The translations under genes and the position numbers were made by a program. A DNA stretch of 39,849 nt from Peribacillus cavernae (GTDB taxonomy: Bacteria; Bacillota; Bacilli; Bacillales; DSM-1321): the NCBI RefSeq assembly GCF_003989135.1, contig NZ_RYZZ01000013.1, forward strand, positions 1 through 39,849, in the 5' to 3' direction. The notes below the pieces were generated by a model, which did no database searches, was not told where the DNA came from, and worked only from the letters and a program-made list of their open reading frames with translations. Of the stretch, positions 24,760-32,322 are shown one piece after another; the stretch's first letter is position 1, and each line of letters starts with the position of its first letter.

Positions 24760-26448
24760 ATGAATTCAAATGCAATATTCAAAAGCGATATCGAAATCGC
24801 TCTCAGTTCCGAAATGAAAAACATCAAAGAAATCGCCGAGGCTATCGGGATTGGTGAAGACGGCATTGAGCTTTACGGTAATTATAAGGCAAAGCTCTCT
24901 TTTGAAATGCTTGAGAAACTAAAAATAAAAAAAGACGGAAAACTGATTCTGGTTACCTCGATAAACCCGACAAAGGCTGGTGAAGGAAAGTCTACCGTAA
25001 CTGTCGGTCTCGGGGATGCCTTGAATAAAATCGGCAAGAAGGCGATGATTGCCATGCGCGAGCCATCGCTTGGCCCGGTTATGGGATTAAAAGGCGGAGC
25101 GACTGGCGGGGGTTATTCCCAGGTGCTGCCGATGGATGAAATCAATTTGCATTTTACCGGTGATATCCATGCGATTACGACGGCGAATAATGCGTTAGCC
25201 GCGATGATTGACAACCATCTGCAACAGGGAAATGAACTAAGCATCGACCCCAGAAAAATCACCTGGAAACGGGTCCTTGATATGAACGATCGTGCCCTCA
25301 GACAGGTAGTCGTCGGTCTCGGAGGTCCTTCCAATGGCATTCCAAGGGAGGATGGGTTCGATATTACCGTTGCTTCGGAAATTATGGCAATTCTGTGCCT
25401 TGCTGAAGACATCGCAGATTTAAAAGTACGTCTGGCAAGAATGGTGATTGCTTATGATTACCAGCAAAAACCGGTGACTGTTGGGGATTTAGGGGCAGAG
25501 GGGGCATTGACACTGCTTCTAAGGGATGCTGTAAAGCCAAACCTGGTCCAAACGATCGAGCATACCCCTGCTCTTATCCACGGCGGACCATTTGCGAACA
25601 TTGCCCATGGCTGCAATAGTGTGATCGCAACAAAGGCTGCTTTAAAGCTTGCCGATTATGTCGTCACCGAATCCGGATTTGGAGCCGACCTCGGTGCAGA
25701 GAAATTTTTGCATATTAAAACAAGAAGTGCAGGCATTAAACCGGAAGCAGTTGTAATTGTGGCGACGATTCGCGCTTTGAAGATGCATGGCGGTCTACAT
25801 AAAGAAGAGCTCGTTAAAGAGGATTTAGCCGCACTGCAAAACGGCTTTGAAAATCTACGGAAGCACATCGAGACGATCAATGAGTTCGGACTGCCTTTTG
25901 TGGTAGCTTTAAATCGATTCAGTGCCGACAGCAGCCTCGAAATCGCTTTGTTTGAAAAGCTATGTAATGAGGAGGGCATCCCTTTTGCGTTGACAGAAGT
26001 ATGGGAAAAGGGTGGAAATGGCGGAATTGGACTAGCGGAAAAGCTTCTGGAGGAGATCGCAAATAACACAAAGACCTTCCAGACGTTATACAGCCTATCC
26101 GACCCAGTGGAACAAAAAATTATGACGGTTGCCCAAAAAGTATATGGAGCATCAAATGTGGAGTTCAGTTCAGAGGCTAAAAAACAGCTGCTTCAATTTG
26201 AGAAAGAAGGCTGGTCGCAGTTGCCTGTCTGCATGGCAAAGACGCAGTATTCCCTTTCGGATGATCCATCGAAACTCGGACGTCCTGAAGATTTCACGAT
26301 AAAGGTCCGATCTTTAAAACCTTCGATCGGCGCTGGTTTCATTGTCGTACTGACCGGAGATATCATGACGATGCCGGGCCTCCCGAAAAAGCCGGCTGCG
26401 ATGAATATGGATGTCGATGATTCCGGAAAAGCGATTGGGCTTTTTTAA
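24760..26448 (+). CDS. fhs: Formate-tetrahydrofolate ligase
   Basis: A 562-residue enzyme that uses ATP to join formate to tetrahydrofolate, giving 10-formyl-tetrahydrofolate for purine and formylmethionine synthesis. The P-loop-like TKAGEGKST lies at residues 71-79, and [20 protein letters not shown] near 97-116 is a family signature. The length is normal. The gene is not present in B. subtilis 168 as far as I recall, so it distinguishes this species. Its last base is the first base of the following start codon (TAATG), so translation of the downstream unknown gene is coupled to it. Confidence 0.95.
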   Translation: MNSNAIFKSDIEIALSSEMKNIKEIAEAIGIGEDGIELYGNYKAKLSFEMLEKLKIKKDGKLILVTSINPTKAGEGKSTVTVGLGDALNKIGKKAMIAMREPSLGPVMGLKGGATGGGYSQVLPMDEINLHFTGDIHAITTANNALAAMIDNHLQQGNELSIDPRKITWKRVLDMNDRALRQVVVGLGGPSNGIPREDGFDITVASEIMAILCLAEDIADLKVRLARMVIAYDYQQKPVTVGDLGAEGALTLLLRDAVKPNLVQTIEHTPALIHGGPFANIAHGCNSVIATKAALKLADYVVTESGFGADLGAEKFLHIKTRSAGIKPEAVVIVATIRALKMHGGLHKEELVKEDLAALQNGFENLRKHIETINEFGLPFVVALNRFSADSSLEIALFEKLCNEEGIPFALTEVWEKGGNGGIGLAEKLLEEIANNTKTFQTLYSLSDPVEQKIMTVAQKVYGASNVEFSSEAKKQLLQFEKEGWSQLPVCMAKTQYSLSDDPSKLGRPEDFTIKVRSLKPSIGAGFIVVLTGDIMTMPGLPKKPAAMNMDVDDSGKAIGLF

Positions 26449-26990
26449 TGTTCGACCCGACCGCTTTCGAAAATATGAAAGTAGTATTGGAAGGGGCGAT
26501 TTACGATAAGGAATTTTACGGGGAAGTTTCTGTCACAAACAGGAAAGACATCGTAAATCTTTCGGCCCTGTCAAGACAATACGAAATTGAAATCACACTT
26601 CCTGAAAACCGATCCGTTAAAGCGAGCCTTTTCTTAGAGGCTGATATAGAGAACCTTACCTCTGAGCTCCTTGGGAATGCACAGGAAAATGATACGAAAG
26701 CGGGCTGTACGTTAACCGTTGCTTTCTCTGTACCATTTCAAGTTGATCAAAAGCAAGCTGATCATTTAATTGGTTCGCTTGAAGCCATTTGGGGTAAAAA
26801 AAGAATCATCAAGGTAAGCAGTACTGTCCAATACACGAATGCGGCCGTCAGCCATGCTTCATACGCCATTGCTTCCGTCTCATTTGACAGGCTTGTAAAA
26901 GAAGAGCAAATGGACGATCTATTGACCATGGTAGATTACATGGTAGACTCGCTGTCGGTCCTGGAGAATCTTCAAAATAACAGGAAGTAA
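26448..26990 (+). CDS. Conserved unknown protein coupled to fhs
   Basis: A 180-residue cytosolic protein starting [20 protein letters not shown]. It has no recognised motif, signal or membrane helix; two cysteine-poor halves with alternating strands and helices are suggested. It starts inside the fhs stop codon, has no strong ribosome site of its own and so depends on fhs translation. That arrangement suggests a related role, for example a partner in one-carbon metabolism, but this is only an inference from position. I do not recognise the family. Confidence 0.75.
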   Translation: MFDPTAFENMKVVLEGAIYDKEFYGEVSVTNRKDIVNLSALSRQYEIEITLPENRSVKASLFLEADIENLTSELLGNAQENDTKAGCTLTVAFSVPFQVDQKQADHLIGSLEAIWGKKRIIKVSSTVQYTNAAVSHASYAIASVSFDRLVKEEQMDDLLTMVDYMVDSLSVLENLQNNRK

Positions 26991-27043
26991 AAGAGCTGCA
27001 GCAAATAAAACTGCAAATAATAGGATCGGAAGTGAAATAATGT

Positions 27044-27520
27044 ATGTCTGTTTATGAGTTTGAGGTTAAAAAGATAAATGATGAAGAGACATCTATCAAT
27101 CAGTTTAAAGGCAATGTGCTCTTAATCGTCAACACTGCAAGCAAATGCGGCTTTACCCCTCAATACGAGGAACTCCAACGCCTTTATGAAACCTATCAAG
27201 ATCAAGGGTTTTCAGTACTGGGGTTTCCCTGCAATCAGTTTCTTGGCCAGGAACCGGGGGATGAACTGGAAATTGACTCATTTTGCCGTCTGAACTATGG
27301 AGTGACCTTCCCATTATTTGCAAAAATAGATGTGAAGGGTAGGGATGCCCATCCCCTTTTTAAATATCTTACGGAAAATGCCCCGGGTGTAATGGGTTCG
27401 AAAGCAATAAAGTGGAACTTTACCAAATTTTTGATTGACCAGAAAGGAAATGTGGTAAATCGCTATGCACCGCGGACAAAGCCTCTTGAAATTGCAAGTG
27501 ATATTAAAGCGCTTCTTTAG
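27044..27520 (+). CDS. bsaA: Glutathione peroxidase-family thiol peroxidase (BsaA type)
   Basis: A 158-residue peroxidase of the glutathione peroxidase family. The peroxidatic residue is Cys35 in NTASKCGFT, with Gln in FPCNQF (residue 65) and Trp in WNFTKF. A Cys at 81 is placed like the resolving Cys of thioredoxin-dependent members, so thioredoxin or bacillithiol rather than glutathione is the likely reductant. The subunit has no signal peptide. The ribosome site (GGAAGTG) is modest. In B. subtilis bsaA lies near metA and ypgR, as here. A terminator follows. Confidence 0.92.
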   Translation: MSVYEFEVKKINDEETSINQFKGNVLLIVNTASKCGFTPQYEELQRLYETYQDQGFSVLGFPCNQFLGQEPGDELEIDSFCRLNYGVTFPLFAKIDVKGRDAHPLFKYLTENAPGVMGSKAIKWNFTKFLIDQKGNVVNRYAPRTKPLEIASDIKALL

Positions 27521-27609
27521 CAGTCATGGCTAGAAGCCCCTCGTTGTCGTACAACTTTATTCCATTTTATAGAATGGATTATCTATACCATTAAAAACAT
27601 AATCTAAAC

Positions 27610-27642
27610 ATACCCGATTTCCTACTGGATATCGGGTATTTT
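27610..27642 (+). terminator. Rho-independent terminator of bsaA
   Basis: Arms ATACCCGAT (27610-27618) and ATCGGGTAT (27631-27639) followed by TTTT; it may also serve the convergent gene. Confidence 0.75.
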
Positions 27643-27682
27643 AACGTGGAGTCTTATTGTGAGAACTTGACTAACTGGATAA

Positions 27683-27922
27683 CTACTTAAATCTTAAAAT
27701 CCTGGATTCGATTGAAGGTCTTTTTTTAGTTTTACGTATTTCCCGAAGAGGTTTAATTCCTCCCAGGCGTTCCAGTTCCATACGCAGCCTTTTTTCAAGT
27801 GCATTCTCAAGTTCAGTAATTTCTGGAGGACTGTCTATAAGGTCTGTTATATTAATATTTATATCAGGTTCCGGGCAGCTACGATTAAATGTATAGCAAA
27901 AAAAAGGGAATGACTGTTTCAT
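27683..27922 (-). CDS. Small unknown protein, possibly sporulation-linked
   Basis: A 79-residue protein starting MKQSFPFFCYTFNRSCPEPD, with two cysteines near the N-terminus and a basic C-terminal third (KTKKRPSIESRILRFK). No membrane helix is convincing. AAAGGAG lies ten bases before the ATG at 27922; a TTG two codons earlier is a possible alternative. Upstream on the minus strand, ACA, 15 bases and CATACGATG resemble a sigma K or sigma E promoter, which hints at mother-cell expression. The family is not recognised and the gene could be lineage-specific. Confidence 0.55.
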   Translation of the reverse strand: MKQSFPFFCYTFNRSCPEPDININITDLIDSPPEITELENALEKRLRMELERLGGIKPLREIRKTKKRPSIESRILRFK

Positions 27923-28263
27923 GAACAATTTACTCCTTTCAAATCGGATGATGTCTCATTTCATCGTATGTTCACGTCTACATGCTGTTACAGGATTTCC
28001 ATTTTTAGATTGAGCCCATTTATTAAAGTGAAAAAAGGCTAAGAACGATAACAAAACGATAATAGTTCAATACAGGTAATAATCAATCTCTAGGCTATAA
28101 AGGAATTAAATTTTACCAAGCAGAAAAATGATGTGATATATACGTATCCAGTTTAATAAGATAATGGTAGGTAACACTCTGGCACCTTTCTCTTTACATA
28201 TACTTAAGAAAAGAAAAGTGCTTTCAAAAATCTAAAATGTATAAGAAAAAGGGGGAATTTGTG

Positions 28264-29076
28264 GTGAGTCAATTGGCAGAAGTGGATTTTGTTACAGAGT
28301 CAATTAATGAGAATCTCTTCTGGTTGCGAATTATGAAAGAACACGCATTGTTTATGTCACAGGGATTTGACAGAAATGATAAAAAGTTGATTCGAGAGGC
28401 GGATCAATTTTTTGTTGTATTTGATAAGCAATTGGCTGAATTGGCAACGCTGCGCCGGGATTCAGATGTGGTAAGAAAATTTAATGAACAGACTATTATA
28501 CTCGCACGAAGTTTCCGGGAATTTAAATCAAAAGTTCTGTTACTAATAATCCAGTGTAAAATTGCAGGATTTAACTTCCCGCTTTTAATTGATCACATTG
28601 CCCGTGAAGCTGGCTATTTTGTTGAGACATTGAAGGGCCTTAATAAGGGAAGACGTGAACCCCTTGCCGATCGTATTGTGGATGAAAATGTTTTTTGGCT
28701 TCGTATCATGGCTGATCACAGCAAGTTTATTGCTTCATTACTTGACCCCTCGGAACGAAAGTTAGTTACTGTTGCAAGTACGTTTTCAGATGAATTCGAT
28801 CAACTATTGGCACAGGCGCGGGATCTAGAATCAATGGTAAAACAAACAGAGCCGTCATTTTTTAATGTACTGACGCGCTTTACCGAAGATGCTCAAAGGG
28901 CTACTACCGATCTTCGCAACTTTAAGCAAGATGCACGTGATCTGATTCAACAGTGCAGGGTATTGAGTTTGATCAATCCTGTCCTCGCTGATCATGTTAC
29001 ACGCGAAGCGAATAAGTTCCTCTCCATTTTAAATGATCTTTCGAATCGTGCACAAAATGATTCAACAACTCAATAG
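28264..29076 (+). CDS. DUF2935-family helical protein with two repeats
   Basis: A protein of about 270 residues made of two copies of the DUF2935 four-helix unit. Each copy has an ENxFWLRIMxxHxxF motif and a DHxxREAxxF motif: ENLFWLRIMKEHALF and IDHIAREAGYF in copy 1, ENVFWLRIMADHSKF and LADHVTREANKF in copy 2. The repeated Glu and His residues suggest metal binding, as in ferritin-like bundles; no activity is known. The start at GTG 28264 is chosen for GGGGGA seven bases upstream; GTG 28261 and ATG 28237 are alternatives, the latter without a ribosome site. The 340-base gap before it holds no further gene I can support. Confidence 0.83.
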   Translation: MSQLAEVDFVTESINENLFWLRIMKEHALFMSQGFDRNDKKLIREADQFFVVFDKQLAELATLRRDSDVVRKFNEQTIILARSFREFKSKVLLLIIQCKIAGFNFPLLIDHIAREAGYFVETLKGLNKGRREPLADRIVDENVFWLRIMADHSKFIASLLDPSERKLVTVASTFSDEFDQLLAQARDLESMVKQTEPSFFNVLTRFTEDAQRATTDLRNFKQDARDLIQQCRVLSLINPVLADHVTREANKFLSILNDLSNRAQNDSTTQ

Positions 29077-29128
29077 CTCTCAATAACTTCAAAACGATCT
29101 TCTCAGTTGCATTAGTTTTTACATCCAT

Positions 29129-29163
29129 AAAAAATGCATGTAAGTCAATTACATGCATTTTTT
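29129..29163. terminator. Bidirectional Rho-independent terminator
   Basis: AAAAAATGCATGTAA, loop GTCAA, then TTACATGCATTTTTT. The A-run and T-run make it usable from both sides, for the DUF2935 gene and the convergent ymaF. Confidence 0.88.
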
Positions 29164-29247
29164 ATGTTTCATTTTCTAGAGACAAGTTCAAATGCAACAA
29201 AGGGAGTTTATCCGGATAATAAGCTAATAGATGAGTATCGTAAAAAG

Positions 29248-29622
29248 TTAAAGACTGGTTCTTCCACTATATCCGTGTCTATGAGGAGTATCTCCATCGA
29301 CATTGGTAACCCCACTAAATTCGTGATAATGGCCACCGCTTGGAAGGGGAATAGCAGGACCAGTTACACCGCGGATCTGATGTTTGTGCCCATCATCAAA
29401 GGAAGTAAAAGTAAAATACTTATGGGTATGCTGTACTCCACTTGGAGCCGGTTCAGTAGTTCCCGCATATCTATGTCTATGTCCTACATCGTAAGAGGTA
29501 ACTCCTTTAAATTCGTGAACATGGACAGGCCTCCCATCCCATGAAGTTATATAAAGATGGTGGGAATGCATAGGATCTGAATCATCTGAATGATACATGA
29601 ACCCGGTCACGGGTATTTCCAT
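29248..29622 (-). CDS. ymaF: Histidine-rich YmaF-family protein
   Basis: A 124-residue protein with 16 histidines, mostly in His-x-His pairs (HVH, HRH, HTH, HKH, HYH, HRH) spaced by short Gly/Thr/Ser stretches such as GVTSYDVG. The pattern matches the B. subtilis YmaF family, whose function is unknown; repeated beta strands and metal binding are plausible. The start at 29622 has AAGGAG nine bases upstream, and the first 16 residues of a longer frame are rejected. No signal peptide is visible. The plus-strand frame across it (29134-29544) is a shadow. Confidence 0.85.
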   Translation of the reverse strand: MEIPVTGFMYHSDDSDPMHSHHLYITSWDGRPVHVHEFKGVTSYDVGHRHRYAGTTEPAPSGVQHTHKYFTFTSFDDGHKHQIRGVTGPAIPLPSGGHYHEFSGVTNVDGDTPHRHGYSGRTSL

Positions 29623-29796
29623 TGGCAAAAACTCCTTAGTCTTTTCCAATATGGTATGAGGTGGAGACAAAAAAGGATTGGGCTTTTAACTAGCAAAAGC
29701 TAGGAATATGGCTGGTTGGTATCGAAATAACAGGATATTCTTTTCAATAAGCAAACTCATGATAAAATAGTAAAGAAATAACTGAAGGAGATTTAT

Positions 29797-29847
29797 ATGA
29801 ATCAAAATTACTTACAGCAATTTCATAAAGAATGGGATGTTACATGA
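29797..29847 (+). CDS. 16-codon leader ORF coupled to the ABC-F gene
   Basis: MNQNYLQQFHKEWDVT, with a strong GAAGGAG six bases before its ATG. Its stop codon TGA overlaps the ATG pair that starts the ABC-F gene, which itself has only a weak ribosome site. Ribosomes finishing the leader would therefore reinitiate on the ABC-F gene. Short leader ORFs regulate several antibiotic-resistance ABC-F genes in Firmicutes; whether this one does is not known. No obvious attenuator hairpin separates the two. Confidence 0.6.
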   Translation: MNQNYLQQFHKEWDVT

Positions 29848-31736
29848 TGAAAGTTTTCAGTATAGATCATTTGGAAAAAATGCAGGGCGAAAAATTGGTC
29901 TTTAAGGATGTATCTTTTTCAATTACGGAAGGTGACAAGATTGGAATTATTGGCGTCAACGGTACCGGAAAGTCAACGTTGCTGAACATCATTGCCGGCG
30001 TGGAAGAAAGCGATGGAGGGACAGTAGATCATCCAAAAGACTATACAATTTCTTATTTATCTCAGGCCCCGGTCTTTGATGAAAGGCTGACGGTGCTGGA
30101 ATATTTGTTTGCAGGCGACACCCCGACCTTTTCCTTGATAAAGGATTATGAAAAAACGCTGCTCCTGCTTCAGGACAACCCTGAAGATTCAAACACACAG
30201 GAGCACCTGCTGAAGCTTCAGCAGTCTATGGATGAAACCAATGCTTGGGACACAAATGCCAACGCCAAAACAATCCTGACCAAACTGGGGCTTTACGATT
30301 TCTCCAGAAAGCTTTCAGAAATGTCTGGAGGTCAAAAGAAAAGGGCGGCTCTGGCAAAGACGCTGATTGAAAACCCGGATTTGCTGATTCTTGACGAGCC
30401 TACGAACCATTTGGATTACGACAGCATTACCTGGCTGGAGGATTACCTTGCCAAGTATCAGCAATCTGTTTTATTCGTAACTCATGACCGCTATTTTCTT
30501 GATCGTATTTCCAGCAAAGTTTGGGAGCTCGCACAGGGGAATTTATACGAATTCCGGGGGAGCTACACAGATTTTCTTGAAAGCAAAGCAATTCGGGAAG
30601 AAAATGAATCCCTCCAGCGTTCCAAGCAGGAAAGCTTGTTTAAAAAGGAACTTGCCTGGATTAGGACTGGCGCCAAAGCCCGCTCGACAAAACAAAAAGC
30701 GAGAATCCAGCGGTTTGAAACGTTGGAAGGAGATCTAAAGAATAAAAGTTATTCGGAAAGCCTGGAAATTGAATTAAGCGGTTCGAGGCTAGGAAAAAAG
30801 GTGCTTGAACTGAAGGGAATTTCAAAATCGTTTGGAAATCAGCAGATATTGGAGGGATTTTCTTTTTTGTTCAAGCCGGGTGACCGAATTGGTGTTGTCG
30901 GCAGCAACGGGACCGGGAAGTCAACCCTGTTAAATATCTTGTCGGGAAGGCAGACGATAGATGAGGGTGAAATTGAAACAGGACAGACCGTTAAGCTGGA
31001 ATATTACACTCAGGAAAATGAGGATATGGATGAAAGCCTGCGAATGATCGAATATATCCGGGAAACGGCAGAATCGATAGCGCTTAAGGATGGCACTTAC
31101 ATTACAGCTGCACAGATGCTTGAGCGCTTTCTGTTCCCGATGAATACGCACGGGACGCCGATCCGAAAGCTTTCAGGCGGTGAAAAGAGACGTCTATATT
31201 TATTGAAAATCCTGATGTCAGCCCCGAATGTTCTGCTTTTGGACGAGCCGACCAATGACCTTGATACCCAGACACTCACCGTGCTAGAGGATTATTTGGA
31301 AACCTTCGCCGGGGTAGTCATCACCGTTTCCCATGACCGTTATTTCCTCGATAAGACGTGCAAGCAGCTGTTGGTTTTCAAGGGTGAAGGAAAAATCAAT
31401 TTTTATTATGGGCTTTTTTCCGAATTCCTTGAGGAATCGAAAGCGTATGAAGCCGCTACAATCGTGAAGCAGTCTGCGGAAATCACTAAGCCGGCAGAGG
31501 AGAACAAAAAGAAAAAGAAAAAGCTTACTTATAAAGAAGCGAAGGAATGGGAAGAAATAGAAGACAAGATGGAGGAAGTGGAAGAAAGGATTAATGTCAT
31601 CTCAAAGGAAATGGCAGCTGCGGGCAGCGACTACGGGAAAATAAAGGCGCTTTCTGACGAAGAGGATGAACTGAACGAAAAGCTGGAATATATGATAGAA
31701 CGGTGGGAGTATCTGGCGGAAAAAATCGAAGAATAA
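29844..31736 (+). CDS. ABC-F translation factor (YfmR/Uup type)
   Basis: A 630-residue soluble protein with two ABC ATPase domains and no membrane part. Domain 1 has Walker A GVNGTGKS near residue 37, signature MSGGQKKR and Walker B LLILDEPTNHLD. Domain 2 has GSNGTGKS, signature LSGGEKRR and VLLLDEPTNDLD. The linker between them is rich in Arg and Lys (AKARSTKQKARIQRFE), as in ribosome-bound ABC-F proteins, and a charged C-terminal coiled coil follows KKKKKLTYKEAKEWEE. The length and sequence fit B. subtilis YfmR, which relieves stalled ribosomes together with EF-P. The start overlaps the stop codon of a leader ORF; 29847 is an equally good ATG. Confidence 0.92.
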   Translation: MMKVFSIDHLEKMQGEKLVFKDVSFSITEGDKIGIIGVNGTGKSTLLNIIAGVEESDGGTVDHPKDYTISYLSQAPVFDERLTVLEYLFAGDTPTFSLIKDYEKTLLLLQDNPEDSNTQEHLLKLQQSMDETNAWDTNANAKTILTKLGLYDFSRKLSEMSGGQKKRAALAKTLIENPDLLILDEPTNHLDYDSITWLEDYLAKYQQSVLFVTHDRYFLDRISSKVWELAQGNLYEFRGSYTDFLESKAIREENESLQRSKQESLFKKELAWIRTGAKARSTKQKARIQRFETLEGDLKNKSYSESLEIELSGSRLGKKVLELKGISKSFGNQQILEGFSFLFKPGDRIGVVGSNGTGKSTLLNILSGRQTIDEGEIETGQTVKLEYYTQENEDMDESLRMIEYIRETAESIALKDGTYITAAQMLERFLFPMNTHGTPIRKLSGGEKRRLYLLKILMSAPNVLLLDEPTNDLDTQTLTVLEDYLETFAGVVITVSHDRYFLDKTCKQLLVFKGEGKINFYYGLFSEFLEESKAYEAATIVKQSAEITKPAEENKKKKKKLTYKEAKEWEEIEDKMEEVEERINVISKEMAAAGSDYGKIKALSDEEDELNEKLEYMIERWEYLAEKIEE

Positions 31737-31788
31737 GGGGATTGCTGTTATACAAAGATAAATTAAAACTGCAATAAGCTGGTAATAT

Positions 31789-31797
31789 TGGTATAAT
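31789..31797 (+). promoter_or_regulatory. Extended -10 promoter of the type I toxin
   Basis: TGGTATAAT: a perfect -10 (31792-31797) with the TGN extension and no good -35. It lies about 65 bases before the toxin start codon. Confidence 0.55.
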
Positions 31798-31862
31798 AGG
31801 GATGCATAGCAATTCGGTATAGCGGGCAGTGGTTATCCCCGATCAGAAAGGGGGTGCTGCTG

Positions 31863-31949
31863 GTGATTACAATAACCGACGCATTAGTGATTATGATCTC
31901 TTTCGCTTCACTTATCGTCGCAGTAATCGCGGTTACACAAAAAAAGTAA
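31863..31949 (+). CDS. Type I toxin, holin-like membrane peptide
   Basis: A 28-residue peptide, MITITDALVIMISFASLIVA followed by VIAVTQKK, with one membrane helix and a Lys-rich end. It fits the putative holin-like toxin family of Firmicutes (Hol-Tox/TxpA-like), whose members damage the membrane when free of their antisense RNA. The start is GTG with GAAAGGGGGTG seven bases upstream. That ribosome site can pair with the CCCC at 31837-31840 across a ten-base loop, the sort of sequestration seen in type I toxin messages. The stop codon lies in the left arm of a terminator hairpin shared with the convergent antisense RNA. Confidence 0.8.
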   Translation: MITITDALVIMISFASLIVAVIAVTQKK

Positions 31950-32001
31950 CCCCCCTTACCAATGTCTTGGCCGATGTAGTAAGGAAATAGGTTACTTTTT
32001 T
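31943..32001. terminator. Shared bidirectional terminator of toxin and antitoxin
   Basis: Outer arms AAAGTAACC (31943-31951) and GGTTACTTT (31990-31998), inner arms CCTTAC and GTAAGG. T follows on the plus strand and A precedes on the left, so each RNA ends at the same hairpin and they overlap by about 60 bases. Confidence 0.8.
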
Positions 32002-32059
32002 GTAGCTTATCAACATCTACTAAAGCCACTGCTCTTTATGCAGTTTGCTGTGCAAGGAA

Positions 32060-32088
32060 GGTACTGGTTCACTGCCAGTGCCTTTTTT
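32060..32088 (+). terminator. Second hairpin with T-run, plus-strand terminator
   Basis: Arms GGTACTGG (32060-32067) and CCAGTGCC (32075-32082) followed by six T. It would stop toxin read-through; on the other strand it is the 5' stem of the antitoxin RNA. Confidence 0.7.
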
Positions 32089-32322
32089 ATTCTCTATATT
32101 TTTATTATACCCATGGATCAGAAAATTAACAACTATAAAAACGGCCCGGTGAGGTGATGAAAAAATTAAAAAATTTGCTTCAATCCAAATGCTATTCCGA
32201 GAGCTTTTTGATAATATCCTCCTGGAGCCGATTTTATACAGATAATCGGGAAACATGATATTAGCTGGACACTATGATAAAATCGGAACTAAAGTCCTTT
32301 ATGGAAAAAGGAGAGAACACTT

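Larger units (their letters stand above)
31938..32097 (-). ncRNA. Antisense antitoxin RNA of the type I locus
   Basis: On the minus strand, TTGTTA (32132-32127) and TATAAT (32109-32104) are separated by 17 bases, predicting a start near 32097. The RNA would begin with a GGCACTGG...CCAGTACC stem-loop. It would end at the GTAACC/GGTTAC hairpin with a T-run at about 31945-31939, a length near 160 bases. Its 3' part is complementary to the end of the toxin message. The RNA itself is inferred, but both ends are well marked. Confidence 0.7.

Noticed and set aside
29134..29544. 136-codon plus-strand frame
   Set aside because: It is antisense to ymaF, whose protein is recognisable and has a good ribosome site.
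32020..32256. 78-codon minus-strand frame ending in KGTGSEPVPSLHSKLHKEQWL-like residues
   Set aside because: It runs over the promoter and 5' stem of the antisense antitoxin RNA; the apparent conservation of such frames is better explained by RNA conservation.
32157..32258. 33-codon plus-strand ORF starting MKKLKNLLQS
   Set aside because: The GAGGTG touches the ATG with no spacing, and it lies upstream of the antitoxin promoter without other support.
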